Shown here piece by piece: positions 50,125 to 62,224 of a stretch of DNA of 64,000 nucleotides. The DNA lies in the NCBI RefSeq assembly GCF_001649575.2, contig NC_051450.1, forward strand, positions 10,571,487 through 10,635,486, read 5' to 3'. The position numbers were made by a program, and so were the translations under genes. Under the pieces are notes generated by a model. The model ran no database searches and was not told the origin of the DNA. It saw nothing but the letters and a program-made list of their open reading frames with translations. The first letter of the stretch is position 1. The number at the start of each line of letters is the position of its first letter. Source of the DNA: Kryptolebias marmoratus. Lineage: Eukaryota > Chordata > Actinopteri > Cyprinodontiformes > Rivulidae.

Positions 50125-50480
50125 ATAATGTCATTTGTTTGTTGTATAAGCAAAATATCTCATCAACCACTAGATGAATTTTAATGAAACTCTCAGAAAG
50201 TAATTATTAGATAGACATCGAGTGATTAGCAATTAAAGCCAACCCAATTCAAGGTGTCCACCATAGTTAATTGGTCTTAGCTATTCCTCAGTCAAATTAG
50301 CAGAAATCATATCTGAGAGTCATTACCACCACATGTTGCAAGGTCTAACAGATTACATGGGACTGTGTGTGATTGCAAATAAAAACATTTTAAAGATTTG
50401 CACAAAACTGGTAAAATTCCACAATTTTTTCAGGATATAGTAAGATGATCTAAGATTAAAACTCAGGCATGGAAGACTGC
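50125..50480 (+). repeat. Dispersed repeat DR, copy 8 (long)
   Basis: 'gcaaaatatctcatcaacca' (50150-50169), 'ttttaatgaaactctcagaa' (50179-50198), 'agtaattattagatagacat', 'ccaacccaattcaaggtg' (50240-50257), 'ttggtcttagctattcc'. The distal end is 'gttgcaaggtctaacagatt' (50335-50354) through 'agatgatctaagattaaaac' and 'tcaggcatgg'. It defines the longest version of the family (about 350 bases). Confidence 0.85.
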
Positions 50481-51364
50481 AGCCAGTGTGTATTCCTTCC
50501 TTTTTCTTTTGTATTTACTTCTTCAATATCTCTTTAAAAAAAATAAACAAGTATTTATGTCTGTTTTTAGATTCAGTTTAAATGTGTTTTTGGGTGCATT
50601 TTCTTTTCTCATCTTCAAAACATTCATACAAAAAATATCACCAAATATAAAACTGATTAGACTCCAAAGTGCTTCCTTTAGTTATATTGTTTTTAAGTAC
50701 CAGCAGATTTTTTTGTTTGCTTTAGTTTAATTGTTTTTTAAAGTTTTGCTTTAAAACTAAATTAATATTCCGCTGTGTTTCCATGCGTGATGCTGATGTG
50801 AACTTTGCTTTTTAAAACGAGCACAGAGGGTGTCCAGGGGAGCAGGTCAAATATTCATAAGCCTTCAGAACACCGCTGAGATGTCATTGCAAGGACGAAG
50901 CAAGGTTTTCTTTTCATCCAGGTGGGAGTAGAGATTGTGTTGAAGAGTGCAGGACGTAGTTGCATTCGAACATCCACCAAGACCTCTCTGTGATGGCAGG
51001 TGGAGGTCTAAATGGTTGTCTAAAACCACACTCTGTATACACTTTATCATCAGAGTAAAATATGTACTGATAATATTATTAAAAAAACGAATAAAATTAA
51101 AACAAAAGATAATATTTAGTGAATGTGAAAAGACTGACTTTTTTTAATCAAAGTTTTTTTTTTTTTTGCCAAACTCAATCACATGCTTTTAATTTCTAAA
51201 CATAACCAAACTTCAACTGAAAGCAAAGTGGAAATGGTTATTAAAATAACAAAATAAACAAACAAACAGATAAGTGAGTGACAACAATCCGAACAAAACC
51301 AAATGGAGTGAAAATACTATACATTTTAAACCATACAGTGTAATGATAATATGTAGTATCATAT
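50481..51364. other. Spacer
   Basis: AT-rich. Two antisense short frames near 50865-51147 are unrecognised. Confidence 0.4.
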
Positions 51365-51592
51365 TATTATTTCAGTTTCCTCCCACAGACCAAAGACATG
51401 CATGTTAGGTTCAATGGGAGTGAGGACGTGGATGGTTGTTTGTCTCATTTGTCTCCATGTGTCTCCGTAATGGACTTGCGACTTGTCCAGGGTGTCCCCC
51501 GCCTCTTGCACAGTAACTGCTGGAGACAGGCACCAGCTCCCCGGAGAGGAGAAGTGGTTAAAGAAAATGGATGGATTATGTAATATCATAAT
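51365..51592 (+). repeat. SINE-like element, 5'-truncated
   Basis: Begins in the middle of the family at 'gtttcctcccacagaccaaa' (51375-51394), then 'gacatgcatgttaggttcaa', 'tgtctccgtaatggacttgc' and 'gacttgtccagggtgtcccc' (51480-51499). It ends with 'aaagaaaatggatggattat'. The tRNA-like head present in the 362-625 copy is missing. Short open frames on both strands here are accidental. Confidence 0.85.
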
Positions 51593-53785
51593 ATGTAGTA
51601 TAAACCTGCAAATTTCATTTAAAATAATCCATTGATTTGGGGTCCTTGGATGAAATAAAGTGCTGTAAAAGTGCAAACCATTTACCATTAAATGAAGAAA
51701 TCACAAAGGATTGTGCTTTAGGAGCCTTCTGTTTACTTAATATTATGTACTCAACAGTCAGATTACTGTTCTAAAAATGTTTCCATGTTTGTTTTTATTA
51801 GATTTATTTATTTATAGTTCCAAACACTGCTGTGCCTTCTATTAATAATTACTGTTTCAGATCCCGAGTTGAATATTTAATGTATTTATTCTAAACTGCT
51901 GGGTTTGTACGTCATGGCATTTACTGATTTCAGACTTTTAAAGGTCATTGTGACTGACCTTAACTTTGCTGTTAAATGCTGTTTAAATGGCTCAAATTGG
52001 TTTATTATTTACAGGTGATAGCAGTCAAAGCAGAATCTGCTTGTCAGAACAGTGGAGAACAAGATCTATTGATCACTGAGCTGCAGCTCAGAAAGTGTAA
52101 AGATGAGAGATAACGGAGGCATGTCTGGGAATAATTCACTCAGATACAGTGAGCTTAACATTAAACAGAATATGACTGTTTGAGTTTTAAGTCTAATATT
52201 CCTCATGCACTGTTTTATGTGGAGGATAACTTGACTGACTAATTTTACCAGTTTGTTATACTAATTGGGTGTGACATTTATGTATTTTAACTTAAGTAAC
52301 TGAAAGTTTTAGAAAAGCAAACAAACAACAAAAAAAAGGCTTTTTTTAAGTTTTGAAAACTGAATTTTTGGTGTCTCTGTGCAGACTTGAGGTCCAGAGC
52401 TTTTCAAAAAACAGTGATGTAGCAGCCTCTTTCCGTCAAACCCACCACCAACTAAATTAACACTTTAGCTGTTATGATCTGTTTTTTTTAATGAGTTTGT
52501 TTCATTTTATCTTGACCTTATCTTGTCAAATTTTGAAAATGTGCTAAAATGATTAATACTTGGAAGATATTGTAAAAACAAAAAAAAACCTGTTAGGAGA
52601 ATATTTAGTTGCTCAGCCTGTTCTTTCTCTGTATTTATTATATCATTGCTGTGGACGGTCTTGCCACCTTGCAGCCTGGCATGGGTATTTTAGCTCTTTT
52701 GTTTTGTTTTGTTTTGTTTCAGAATAAGACAGATAAATAAATAATAAACACAGACAAAAATATAAATTTAGAAAAATATCCAGAGTACTGCAGATGGGGC
52801 TTGAATAACATGTGGTTTTCCCGATGCATGCTAGCTGTTTCAGTAGCTTGTTGTATCAAATCCTTTATTAAGTGCTTAATCTGCATTTAAAAAGACAACC
52901 TTAATAAATAAATATCAGTTCCTTGGTTGTCAATCTTTCAATCGTTTTCCTTCTGAACAGCTTTGACAGTGAGCATTTAACCTCACCGGATGTCAGCTGA
53001 ACAAATTAGCATTGAGCAACTCTTCCCCTGAGTTCAGCCAACACCTTTTCTAGTCCTGTATAATCATTTAACTGAATTTTCTCCTTCAGTCTATCGTGTA
53101 TCTGTGGATCTTTTTATATCATATCCACTGGGAAGTGAACGCCTGCAGAGATTTCAGGGAAAGCTCAGCTTATGGTCTTAAAAATATAGAAGATGATATA
53201 ACAAGACTGCTGAGTGATGCTCTGCACAAAAAGTCATTTGTGTTTGAGTTAAATCTAAAATTAATTAGAGATTATGTAGCACTCACAAAGTAACATTTTT
53301 CACGTATTCAGAATTATTTAGTACCTGACTCACATTTGTGTATCACTTGATGAGAAAATTTAGATTTGTTGAATGCTGAAAACATTGGAGAAGGTATGTT
53401 ATTTTTTGCTCAGCAAATGTGAAACAGTTATTAATGTGTATACTTGGGCCTTAAGAGGACTACGTCAGATAAATTATCAAATGAATGTTTCTCTCCATTT
53501 TAAAAGAAAAATGTCTCCATCCAGAGAAACAGAAAATGCACAAGATAAACTAAAATAAACATGCTGAGTCAGCGGATGGCAATAATGTTGACATTATTGA
53601 AAAAGATTAGATTGAAAGATACTTTTTTTTTGTTTGTTTTGCTTTTTGACATTCTCTACCAATTTCTCTACAGCTGTACTGAACACAGCTACTCAGTGTT
53701 TCCAAGCACAGAATACACAAATCATTAACAGGGATGTAAGCTGCAACATTTTTGTTTTTAATGTTTGAATAAAAAATGTTTTTCC
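51593..53785. other. Spacer
   Basis: AT-rich with (GTTTT)n near 52699-52719. Nothing recognised. Confidence 0.4.
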
Positions 53786-53788
53786 TAT

Positions 53789-53835
<47 letters not shown>
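53786..53835. repeat. (ATCT)n tetranucleotide array
   Basis: About twelve ATCT units without interruption. Confidence 0.97.
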
Positions 53836-54649
53836 ATACAAAACTTTGGTCACAGGTTAATGAGTAGGACTGAGATGTACTGAGATGAGATGATAAGTCA
53901 AATGATGAGTGCAGGAAAAAAAGTGCTAAATAAATTAGGGCCACATTTTAATAATGCATGTTAACAAGACAAAGCATCAGCTGCAATACTTGTTGTGGCT
54001 TTTAGAGTATTGTTTTCACACATAAAGCATGAAAAAGCTTGATTTAATCACAATTTACTCCAATAGTACCTTAACTATTAATGCTATGCTGCAGTGGTTC
54101 AACTTAGTTTCATCATTAGAAGGCGGCATGCTGTTCCCCACGCCTCATTTGAGCAAGGCTAAAATCACAGGTGTGAAGCGTCTTTGGGATGAAAGTCTGG
54201 ACCAAACAGCTGGGATTTTCTTAAAAGGAACTGGTCTTGATCAAACTGAAACTTGATGCAGTGTGAGATTTTTTTTTTCCTTTTCATTTCATTTATTTTT
54301 TTCAGATAAGTTGGATTTTTGTGATACTCACACAAATGTCGGCAAAGGGGATAAATGACTCATATCAACATTCTGGGTATGACAAAAAAAAAAAAAAAGA
54401 TTTATTCCTTTTTCTAAAAGACTACATCTTCACAATATTGCCTAAACTTGAGTTTTAAACACCTGCAAACAATGTTCTCTTCCTTGCCTCTAACCTGTAA
54501 TACACATTTCATTCATAAGGACTTCCGTTTGATAAATTAAACCTATTTGTGGAAATTGTGCTTAAATACTCAGCTTGAAATTTTCCCTACAAATACACTG
54601 ACTAGTATATTAACCCACTTGGGCCCCAAAGAGAAACAACTCTTGTTGA
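53836..54649. other. Spacer
   Basis: The part at about 54080-54260 is more balanced in composition (75-codon open frame, unrecognised). The rest is AT-rich. Confidence 0.35.
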
Positions 54650-55917
54650 TAAAACTACAGTTGACAATTTATTTTAAATCTATTTAAAAAGAGATGTTAG
54701 ATTTATCTGCATCCTTTGACACAGTGCACCAGCATTCCTGTTTCTCATCTCAACTCCTGTGTTGACATTAAAGGCACAGTAGCCCGTAAATGGTTCCACT
54801 CTTGTTTATCTGATTAAAAATTCTCGGTACAGTTAGAGAAGTATTCTTCTACTGTGCCCCCTCTTTACTGTGGGGTTCCTCAAGGTTCCATCCTGGGTCC
54901 AGTTCTTTTTTCATCATACATGCGTCTTCTGGGGTCTGTTTTCAGAAAGCACAACATGGCTTTTCACTGTTTCCTGATAATATCCATATCCATTAGCCTG
55001 TTCCAGCTATGCAAGCTTTACTGATCTGTTTAAGAGATGTTCAAACATGGGTGAAGATAAACCTTCTTAATCTAAAATCAAAGCAGAACTGAAGCAGTTT
55101 TTTTTTGTAGACAATTTAATCTCCCTACAAACCATGACAGTGCCTTTGGTCCATTATATTTCTATTCCCACCCTTCTGTCAGGAACTCCGGTGTATTTTT
55201 TGACTCTCCTTTTAAATTTAAGGAACGGTTCAGCTGTGTTGTTAGTAAAGTCAAGGCCTGCATTCCATCTGATCAAGACAGCAGTTCATACCTTCAGAAT
55301 ATATTGCTTGGATTGTTGTAATTCTTTGTATGTTGGTCTTGATCAGTCTTCACTAGGGCTTTCGCCAGCTGTACAAAATGCAGCAGCTCACCTTTTGACT
55401 TGGAAGGAAAGGCCCGATCACATCACACCATAACATTGACTTCTTGCCCAATTTTAGAATTCAGTTAAAAATGTTGCTGTCCTAATGGTTTGGCACCACC
55501 TTACCTGGCTGAACCTCCTGACCTTTACACTTAAACTAGAGCCATGAAATCCACAAATCAGCTACTTTTGGACATTTCTAGATGCAAGCTAAAAACCTCA
55601 AAAACAGATAATGACACAGCCTGTCTTTGAAAATTAGAGCTCCTCAGACTGAGATCATTGAAGTCTGTGCTGAAAATCAATTTGTTTTCACTGGCTTTTA
55701 GTCCTTGTTAAGCAGCACAGTTTAGCTTTTATTGTAAAAGTTTAATTAATTTAGGATTTTTTTTTTGTTTTTAACTTTGTTTTATTTGATTATGTTTCAG
55801 GGTTTTATTGAAGTTTGTTTTATTGATGATTTTATTGATCTTACACCCTATCTATAAAGCCCTTTAAAATGGGTTGAATTAATAAATAATGAACTCTGAC
55901 TTGGCTTGACTTGAGAA
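54650..55917 (+). pseudogene. L2-like LINE, 5'-truncated, decayed reverse transcriptase
   Basis: Starts with a degraded LDLSASFDTV block (54697-54726; the family has LDLSAAFDTVDH). It continues through [15 protein letters not shown] (54871-54915) and a damaged active site at 54961-54984, where a base is lost and the second aspartate codon has become AAT. The C-terminal part is recognisable at 55302-55433: LDCCNSLYVGLDQSSLGLSPAVQNAAAHLL. Decayed sequence, a typical L2 3' end ('tataaagccctttaaaatgg', 55853-55872) and a short TTGACT-type tail near 55901-55914 follow. It cannot encode a working enzyme. Confidence 0.85.
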
Positions 55918-56954
55918 AACATTAAATTCAGAAAACATTTCTTAAAATATGTTTTCAAATTTAAAATACTTGTAAACGCCAGAGAACGATAAGGTCGTAA
56001 GCACAACTTCTTCAGCAAAAGAGCTTGCTGATTCAGTAACTCCCTTCAATCAACATCTGATTGAATGGTTTGCCTCATTGAATTGGTGGTTCCCCAGGGA
56101 TAGTTTTATTTGTGCTGATACCTCATGTTACTGGCCAATCTGGTGGCTTTTTAAATAAAACAACACCGTTCATGCAGACTATCTTGAAGTTTATTTTGTT
56201 GAATGTTTTAGCAAGTGATTGTGACAGAAAAGCGCTGACTGCATTCTCAGAGGGCACTTTGTCAAGTCAAATGTTGCGCTCTCTGACTTGTTTAGAGACC
56301 AGATATCAAATAAAAAACATTTATGGATGCACATAAATTCCCAAGAACAAAGGGGTATAAAAAAACGGATGATGCCGGAGCTTAGATTTATGATCTTTCA
56401 CTGCTTTTTGTGGATTCATAGGTTGCTCCTTTTTATTTTAGAACATGCACATATTAACCTGCGGTTTGGAGAAGTTCAGTAAAAACATCTCATTACTGAT
56501 GTATTAAGAATTGAGTAGATATTAAAAAATGCATTGTTTTAATTTCAAAGCATTGTGAGAACTATTGATTTGATGAATAGCATTAAATATAAAGCAGCTT
56601 CAACATGAACACAGCTGTGAAGTTTAAAGGGATATTCTGATTTTTGCATTTCACACAAATGAATATAGTATGCCTTTAGCTGTCAGATGCATAGAAATTA
56701 CGGAATTTTGTAGAGTAATGCCCTATTTGTTTGTTTAGTTCTTAGATATTTTGCCATCCTGTTGTCACGTTTAGAGCAGCGCTTTCCAAAGTCAGGACCG
56801 CAGTGTGGTTTGTGAAACATTAAATGTGAGGAAGCTGAGGAGGTTGATCTGATCTCCAGAAATCAAATAATATTGGAAAATGATTGATATTAGTATGTTT
56901 TACCATGATTGTTTGAAAAGATAAAAGGCTGATTCTGAGTTTACCCACTTATTG
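55918..56954. other. Spacer
   Basis: AT-rich. A single hAT-type end-like string 'cagcgctttccaaagtcagg' (56778-56797) has no matching partner nearby. Confidence 0.35.
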
Positions 56955-57300
56955 TGAGGATTCCGTTTTTTTTCCGTTTCGGGTTTTGGTTTTTCCTTTT
57001 GGTTTCACGTGTTTCAGTTTTCAGCACACCTGCCCTTAGTTTCCTGATTACCTTTGTTTTGTATTGAAGAGCACCGTTGTCTAAGTTGTTTGTTGGGTCC
57101 TCGTCTTTGGCACGTTATCTGTTCAACGTTCCTGTGCTATGTTTCAAGAGGTTTTGCATTTTTGGTGTTGGCAGCATGTAAGGCTATTTCTCCAGGGTTT
57201 TAGGATTTTTAAATAAAGAGTTTTGCACTTACCTGCTGCATCCTGGTCCTCCCTGCTCCAGAGGAACAGAACAGTCCGGATCTTGACACTTATCCCTACC
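56955..57300 (+). repeat. Fish dispersed repeat fragment (LTR-like end)
   Basis: T/G-rich sequence with 'cagcacacctgcccttag' (57022-57039) and 'gattacctttgttttgtatt' (57046-57065). Then come a polyadenylation signal in 'tttaaataaagag' (57209-57221), 'cctgctgcatcctggtcctc' (57233-57252) and an end near 'gatcttgacac' (57279-57289). The layout is parallel to 46560-46930. No coding region. Confidence 0.5.
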
Positions 57301-57504
57301 CCCAAGTTCTGCTCATTAATGCCAGGGGGTTGGGGTGTCCCAAATCGTTGTTTGTGATAGTGGGAGTGAAGCGTTAAGGCTGCCTTATGCTTCCAACAAA
57401 GAATTTCAAAGCTACACTTGTATGAGTTGCACTTGGGAAAAGATCCTAAATAGAAGTATCATAGTAGTATATTCTCTATTAAAAAAAAAAAAAATTTTTC
57501 AACA

Positions 57505-57837
57505 ACAATGAGAACTCTAAATTGTCACTATAGGTGTGACAATTTAAATCTCGTTAGTCTTTATATAGCCCTGTGATGGACTGGTGACCTTCCACAGCAG
57601 GGGTAGGCAACACTAGTCCTGGAGAGCCACTATCCTGTATGCTTTACCTCTTTCCCTGCTCCAACACACCTGATTCAGTGGTTAAATTACCTCTATGTTC
57701 TACAGAAGCCTGTTAATGACACACTAATTCAAATCAGGTGTGTTGGAGCAGGGAACTAAGTAAAACATGCAGGACAGTGGCTCTCCAGGACCAGGGTTGC
57801 CTACCCCTGTTCCAGGGTGTACCCTTCCTCTCACCTG
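57505..57837 (+). repeat. SINE-like copy split by a MITE
   Basis: Left part: 'gagaactctaaattgtcact' (57510-57529) to 'gtgatggactggtgacc' (57573-57589). Right part resumes at 57810 with 'ttccagggtgtacccttcct' (57810-57829). In intact family members 'actggtgacctgtccagggtgtacc'-type sequence is continuous, so the break at 57598-57809 is a later insertion. Head and tail of the SINE-like unit are lost. Confidence 0.8.
57598..57809. mobile_element. hAT-like MITE nested in the SINE-like copy
   Basis: Begins CAGGGGTAGGCAAC and ends GTTGCCTACCCCTG, a perfect 14-base terminal inverted repeat. The interior is largely palindromic too ('ctccaacacacctgatt' against 'aatcaggtgtgttggag'). Flanking octamers TTCCACAG (57590-57597) and TTCCAGGG (57810-57817) match at six of eight positions, the 8-bp size expected for hAT elements. 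It is 212 bp with no coding capacity. Confidence 0.92.
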
Positions 57838-60204
57838 GTGGAAGGTAGTTTAAGAACTTGCTCCTCTCAGATTCATGCAGGATTGCTTTGTGGCATACAA
57901 AACTTAGGTATATCATGTTCATCGACTCGGTTAACGTCACAATAAAGCATTATTTTTTGCTGCCTGTTTTAAATAAACCATAATGGTCAAATATTCTGAA
58001 TTATGAGGTCTAATGTTCATGTTTCATTTTCAGCAGCAAATCTTGAATCCCCTATGGTTATTTACTGATCAATTGGTCGGAATGAAAAATGTAATCATTT
58101 TAAGTGTTCTATGTTACATTTAAAAATAAATTAATCTAATACCTTTAAAACCTTAATAGTGCAAAAGGAGCTGTGATGTCAACTGAGATATTGCAATTTA
58201 TGCCTGAAGGTTGCAATATCTGCCTGAAAAAAAAAATGAACTGATCTAAAAGCTTTAAAAGTACTTCACACTTCTTCCATCCTCTGAAGTTTATAATTTA
58301 TCCTGTCTGTCCTCTGTGAGTGCACACTTAAGATCAAGACATGCGGGGAGAGTTTGAAGTCCGCAAAGTTTTGTGAGTCTTCACTTCAGCTGGGAAATAA
58401 GAGAGAACAACACCTGCTGAGGTGCAAACAATTAGCACTTCAGTAGGAAATACAAGCTGTTTCCCCAGGACCCTAAACTTCATAAAAAGTAAATATTTAA
58501 AAGCACTGTCCTGACATTCTCTTCTGTAACTCATTTTTTCCTAAAACGAAATGATGACCCAGTCATGTGCCGTGCATTAAAATGGTGGGCTGATGTTAAG
58601 CTACAGCCTTCAGGAAGAAACACTTTAAATGGGGCTGTAATAATAAAGAACAGAAAAAAAAAATTATGTCACAGCAACTTATAAATTTATTACAGCGATA
58701 AGGCATAAAAGATCCATTTATAAATTAAATGTTTACTAGTTTTTGGTGCATCTGTGTAATTTCCCTCCCCTCTTTTCCTCATTCCCATGCTGATATCATT
58801 AGTCAGGTTGTTAAAGCATGTAGGCAGCTCTGCACAGCTGTGCTAAAAGTTAACCTTCAAATCTAATTAAACCCTCCTGGTAAGGAAAAAAAAAATAAAG
58901 TGAAATAAAACTTCCCCTATGGACTGATCTGTGGTTAGTTAATGTAATATGTGAGCAAATTAACAAAATTGACAAAAACATTTCTGCACAAAGTTTGGCA
59001 GAATTTACCTGGATCACATCTATCAGAGACAAAAGACTCAAATACAAGCAGCATATAGAGGGAAATAAGGATGTGGAAATGTATTTTTTGCTTGTTTTTA
59101 GTGCCCCTGCTGCATTTTTATCTGTTGTTTTAATGAGATTGTAACTGGACTCCCTATTCAAGAGCTGCTTTTATATTCCTCTATTAAACTGAAAACTCAA
59201 ATTCCTGCACCCAAGGCAGTGTTAAGGAGTGAAGGCACGAGAACAGGCTTTCTGGGACTAAAACCACTGTGAGATTATACTGACATCTGGTGGAGACAGG
59301 AAAGCTAGCAGATTCAATAAAAATGTTATTTTATAGCAAAGTCTATAGAAAAAGGTGGGATTAGAAAAGACCAAAAATGTTACCAAAAATGAAAGAAAAA
59401 AGTTAATAAATAATATTTCAAACTTGTCCCTACTTTTCTGCCCTGTTTAGAATTCTTAGACGTCTCAAATTCACTTTGTGTTCCTGTTGCTTGTATTAAA
59501 GGGAAAAACAAATATATTAATCTGGCTCTATAGCAACTGCAGCACCCATTCAAATTCATCACCTGATAGAAAGTAGTCAGCAGCCAAAAGACATCTAGAT
59601 AATTGATGTACAGAATGCTTTTTTATGTAAAAAAATTTAAAAAATTAAAATTTAGTAGCCATCACAATACCATACTTTGTATCCTGACTTCTTCATTTGC
59701 TGTTCTGTATGATAACTCTAAAGTCTGTTTAAGCACAATTTGTACAAACATCTGAAAGGCAGCCTGAAATGTTTTAAGCAAACATACTCACAGAACTATC
59801 TGTAAAACTCACACTGAATCCTTGAAGAAGAATCAAGCTGCCACTGGCCATTCAAGGCTAAAGAAAATAAAGTGCTTTGCTACGCTCCCTGCTGTGACAT
59901 CTGTGCTTCTACCGTTCCATTATTCACGCAGCATTTCTCCTAAGTAAGACTCACCTTAGAGGTGGAACTGCTGGGAGATTTCATTACATGTAAAGCCTAA
60001 TTGCCAACTGCTGCCAACCTTGACGGGCTGCGATTCAACCGGTGTTTGGTGAACACAAGGCATTCAGCTGCAGTTTCAACAACATGCTGATGAGATGGTG
60101 GTCTGCAGGGAGTTTAACTCCTGTTCTGTCCATTAAAACGGGCTGGATTATAAAAGCTAAAATATCATGTTGTGCATCTGATGTTAAAAAAAAAAGATCA
60201 AACA
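57838..60204. other. Intergenic spacer
   Basis: AT-rich. The right end (about 59870-60200) is more balanced and may be conserved or lie beyond the polyadenylation site of the next gene. No gene seen. Confidence 0.35.
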
Positions 60205-61206
60205 GGCTGTGAGTTGAAGTTTTATTATCTTCTGTCATAATTTGTGCTTGTTCTTGGACAAGGGCATTTTGCAAAGTCTGTTCTCATAAAAAAAAAAAAA
60301 GTAAATAAATCACCACATGAACATACATTCTGTTCTTTCTGCACAAACATAAAAGCTCTAATGCTCTCTGAGAAATAGATAAACACTGTTTCTCCAAAAT
60401 AAAAATTAAAAATCCTGCATGTTAAAGGAGAACTTCACCTTCAATTAATCTTAGATCTGATAAATAAATCTGTTTTTTTGTAACAAGGATTTTGCAGTAT
60501 TTACTTCTGGCATGTGCACATTTTGGCTCAGTCAACCTTTTAAAAAATAAAAGCTGAGAATCCATCTCAAAGTGTCATCGAAGATCCCTACAAAAAAAGG
60601 TTTGGTCAATCTGAACTGAACTCAGCAACAAAATATAACGGTATAAGTTCATGTCACAGGTTTAAAAACAAAATAATATATTTGACTTTTTTCTTACATT
60701 TAATGCAAGTTTACAAACATACCGCAATGGCTTGATGATAATCTGAAAGGGAAAGCTTTAAGCTTTTAATTAAATACCATTTTCCTTCTTCATCTATCCT
60801 TCATTGTAAAAAAAAGTGAAAAGTAAACAGCAAAACAAGTCATAGTTTGTGTGTATTGTACAAAGTCACATCTCTAATGGTGAAATAATACAATTCTTTA
60901 GTCAAAACCAAGTGTTATCCCTAATGTTCCTCCCCTTATTAGGACTATTTGCATAAAGAAAAAAAAAAATTAAGTCATTTTCACTGAATGTATGTTTTAG
61001 AAATAGGATAACTTCAGTCAAACTCTGCTTTAAATAGTTTTCCTTCATTTACACCTTTTAAAACCTTCATTTTGTGTAACATTAACGTATTTTTTTTAGG
61101 TATCTACTTTCTAGTCTGCAGGAGATTACTAATCCTCGATCGTGCTCTCAGTACTCTCTGAGAAGATGATAGCTAAATTAAAATAGAAGCTTGATATGGT
61201 TGCTGG
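60205..61206 (-). other. Possible 3'-UTR of the unidentified minus-strand gene
   Basis: Lies directly after the stop codon at 61209-61207. The first clear minus-strand AATAAA I see is the complement of TTTATT near 60222-60230, which would give a 3'-UTR of roughly 1 kb. The end is inferred and other signals could be used. Confidence 0.3.
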
Positions 61207-61507
61207 TCAGGTTTCGCCTTGCCAGGACACATTTTGCCTGTGAATCTCGTTGAGGATGACGTCGCTGTTGGAGTGGTCGGATATTCCGTTGTCCCAAAAC
61301 ACAGCGCCTAGGCGGGGACAAATGCAGTGATATGTTGAGCAGGATTTAGTTAGTGCACAGACACGAAGAGGAAAAACTGTAAATACATACTATTGCTGTT
61401 GGGGGGGGCGCTGACAACGGCGGCGTTATGAAAGATGAAGTGAGGATCTGAGGTGGTGACAGTAGCAGCTGATGAAGTCTTGTTCTGAGTAGCCATTCGA
61501 CTCCAGT
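61207..61507 (-). CDS. C-terminal coding exons of an unidentified gene
   Basis: Two minus-strand exons. Exon A (61507-61391, 117 bp) follows the acceptor 'gtttcttctgcag' and reads WSRMATQNKTSSAAT and on to HNAAVVSAPPNSN, ending with one extra base before donor GTATGT. Exon B (61307-61207) follows acceptor 'gtccccgcctag', restores the frame (A+GC gives serine) and reads AVFWDNGISDHSNSDVILNE, then IHRQNVSWQGET and stop TGA. The 83-bp intron joins them in a single consistent frame. C- and G-ending codons are frequent, unlike the surroundings. The encoded tail is Ser/Thr/Asn-rich with no membrane segment or domain I recognise. A second frame is also open across the junction but has poor codon choice. 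Upstream exons lie to the right. Confidence 0.6.
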
Positions 61508-62219
61508 CTGCAGAAGAAACAACCGAATGTTTGTTTTATGAAGGCCAAGAGGACAAAAAAAGACGAATACTTAGTGAATTACCTGTGCATATTCACAGAT
61601 TTCATTGTGAAAGGTTTTGAAAGTGAAAGTTTCTAGCCTGAGTTGATGATTAAATGTATTGATTTAAATGTAAATGTTTTAAATGTATTTTTTAATATGC
61701 TTTGAGAGAAAAACGTGGCATTAAGATTATCTGAAGGCTACAAAGTAAATACCCTAATTATTCCTAAAAGGGGCTTTTCCAAAGTGGTGATAAAAACAAT
61801 CACTTTTTTTTTTTCACAATTAAGAAAACCAGAAGTGAAATTTTAGGATGTATCATTCCAGGATTTATAAATGTTTATTTACAGTAGATATTAGTAAGTA
61901 TAAAATCCCCTGAAAGCCTGAAATGTGTAACATTTGTATTATGTTCATGTCAGTAAGTTGTCAACTGCTGGCCACAGGGCTATATCTGGCCTGCAAGTTC
62001 TTTACATTTGGTTTACAAAGTATGATTAAATTGCAAACAATAAATACAGGAATCATTTGTAGTTTAGTTCATCAGAAAGGGTTAATGACAACAATGGTTT
62101 AGTCAGTCAGTGTGATCAGTTTTATAAACAGTATTTTATTCTAGTAATACCACCATGTGAGTGTGAGTGCTGCTTAGCTCAAATGTGAAAAGTGCTAAAG
62201 TGCCAGAGATCCATATACA
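61508..62219. other. Intron of the unidentified gene, with hAT-like trace
   Basis: No further exon recognised. 'ggccacagggctatatctgg' (61971-61990) with 'cctgcaag' resembles the interior of hAT-derived repeats, but no terminal inverted repeats are clear. Confidence 0.35.
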
Positions 62220-62224
62220 CCATA

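Noticed and set aside
56770..56825. hAT-type terminal string near 56778
   Set aside because: No inverted partner or target duplication found within a plausible distance.
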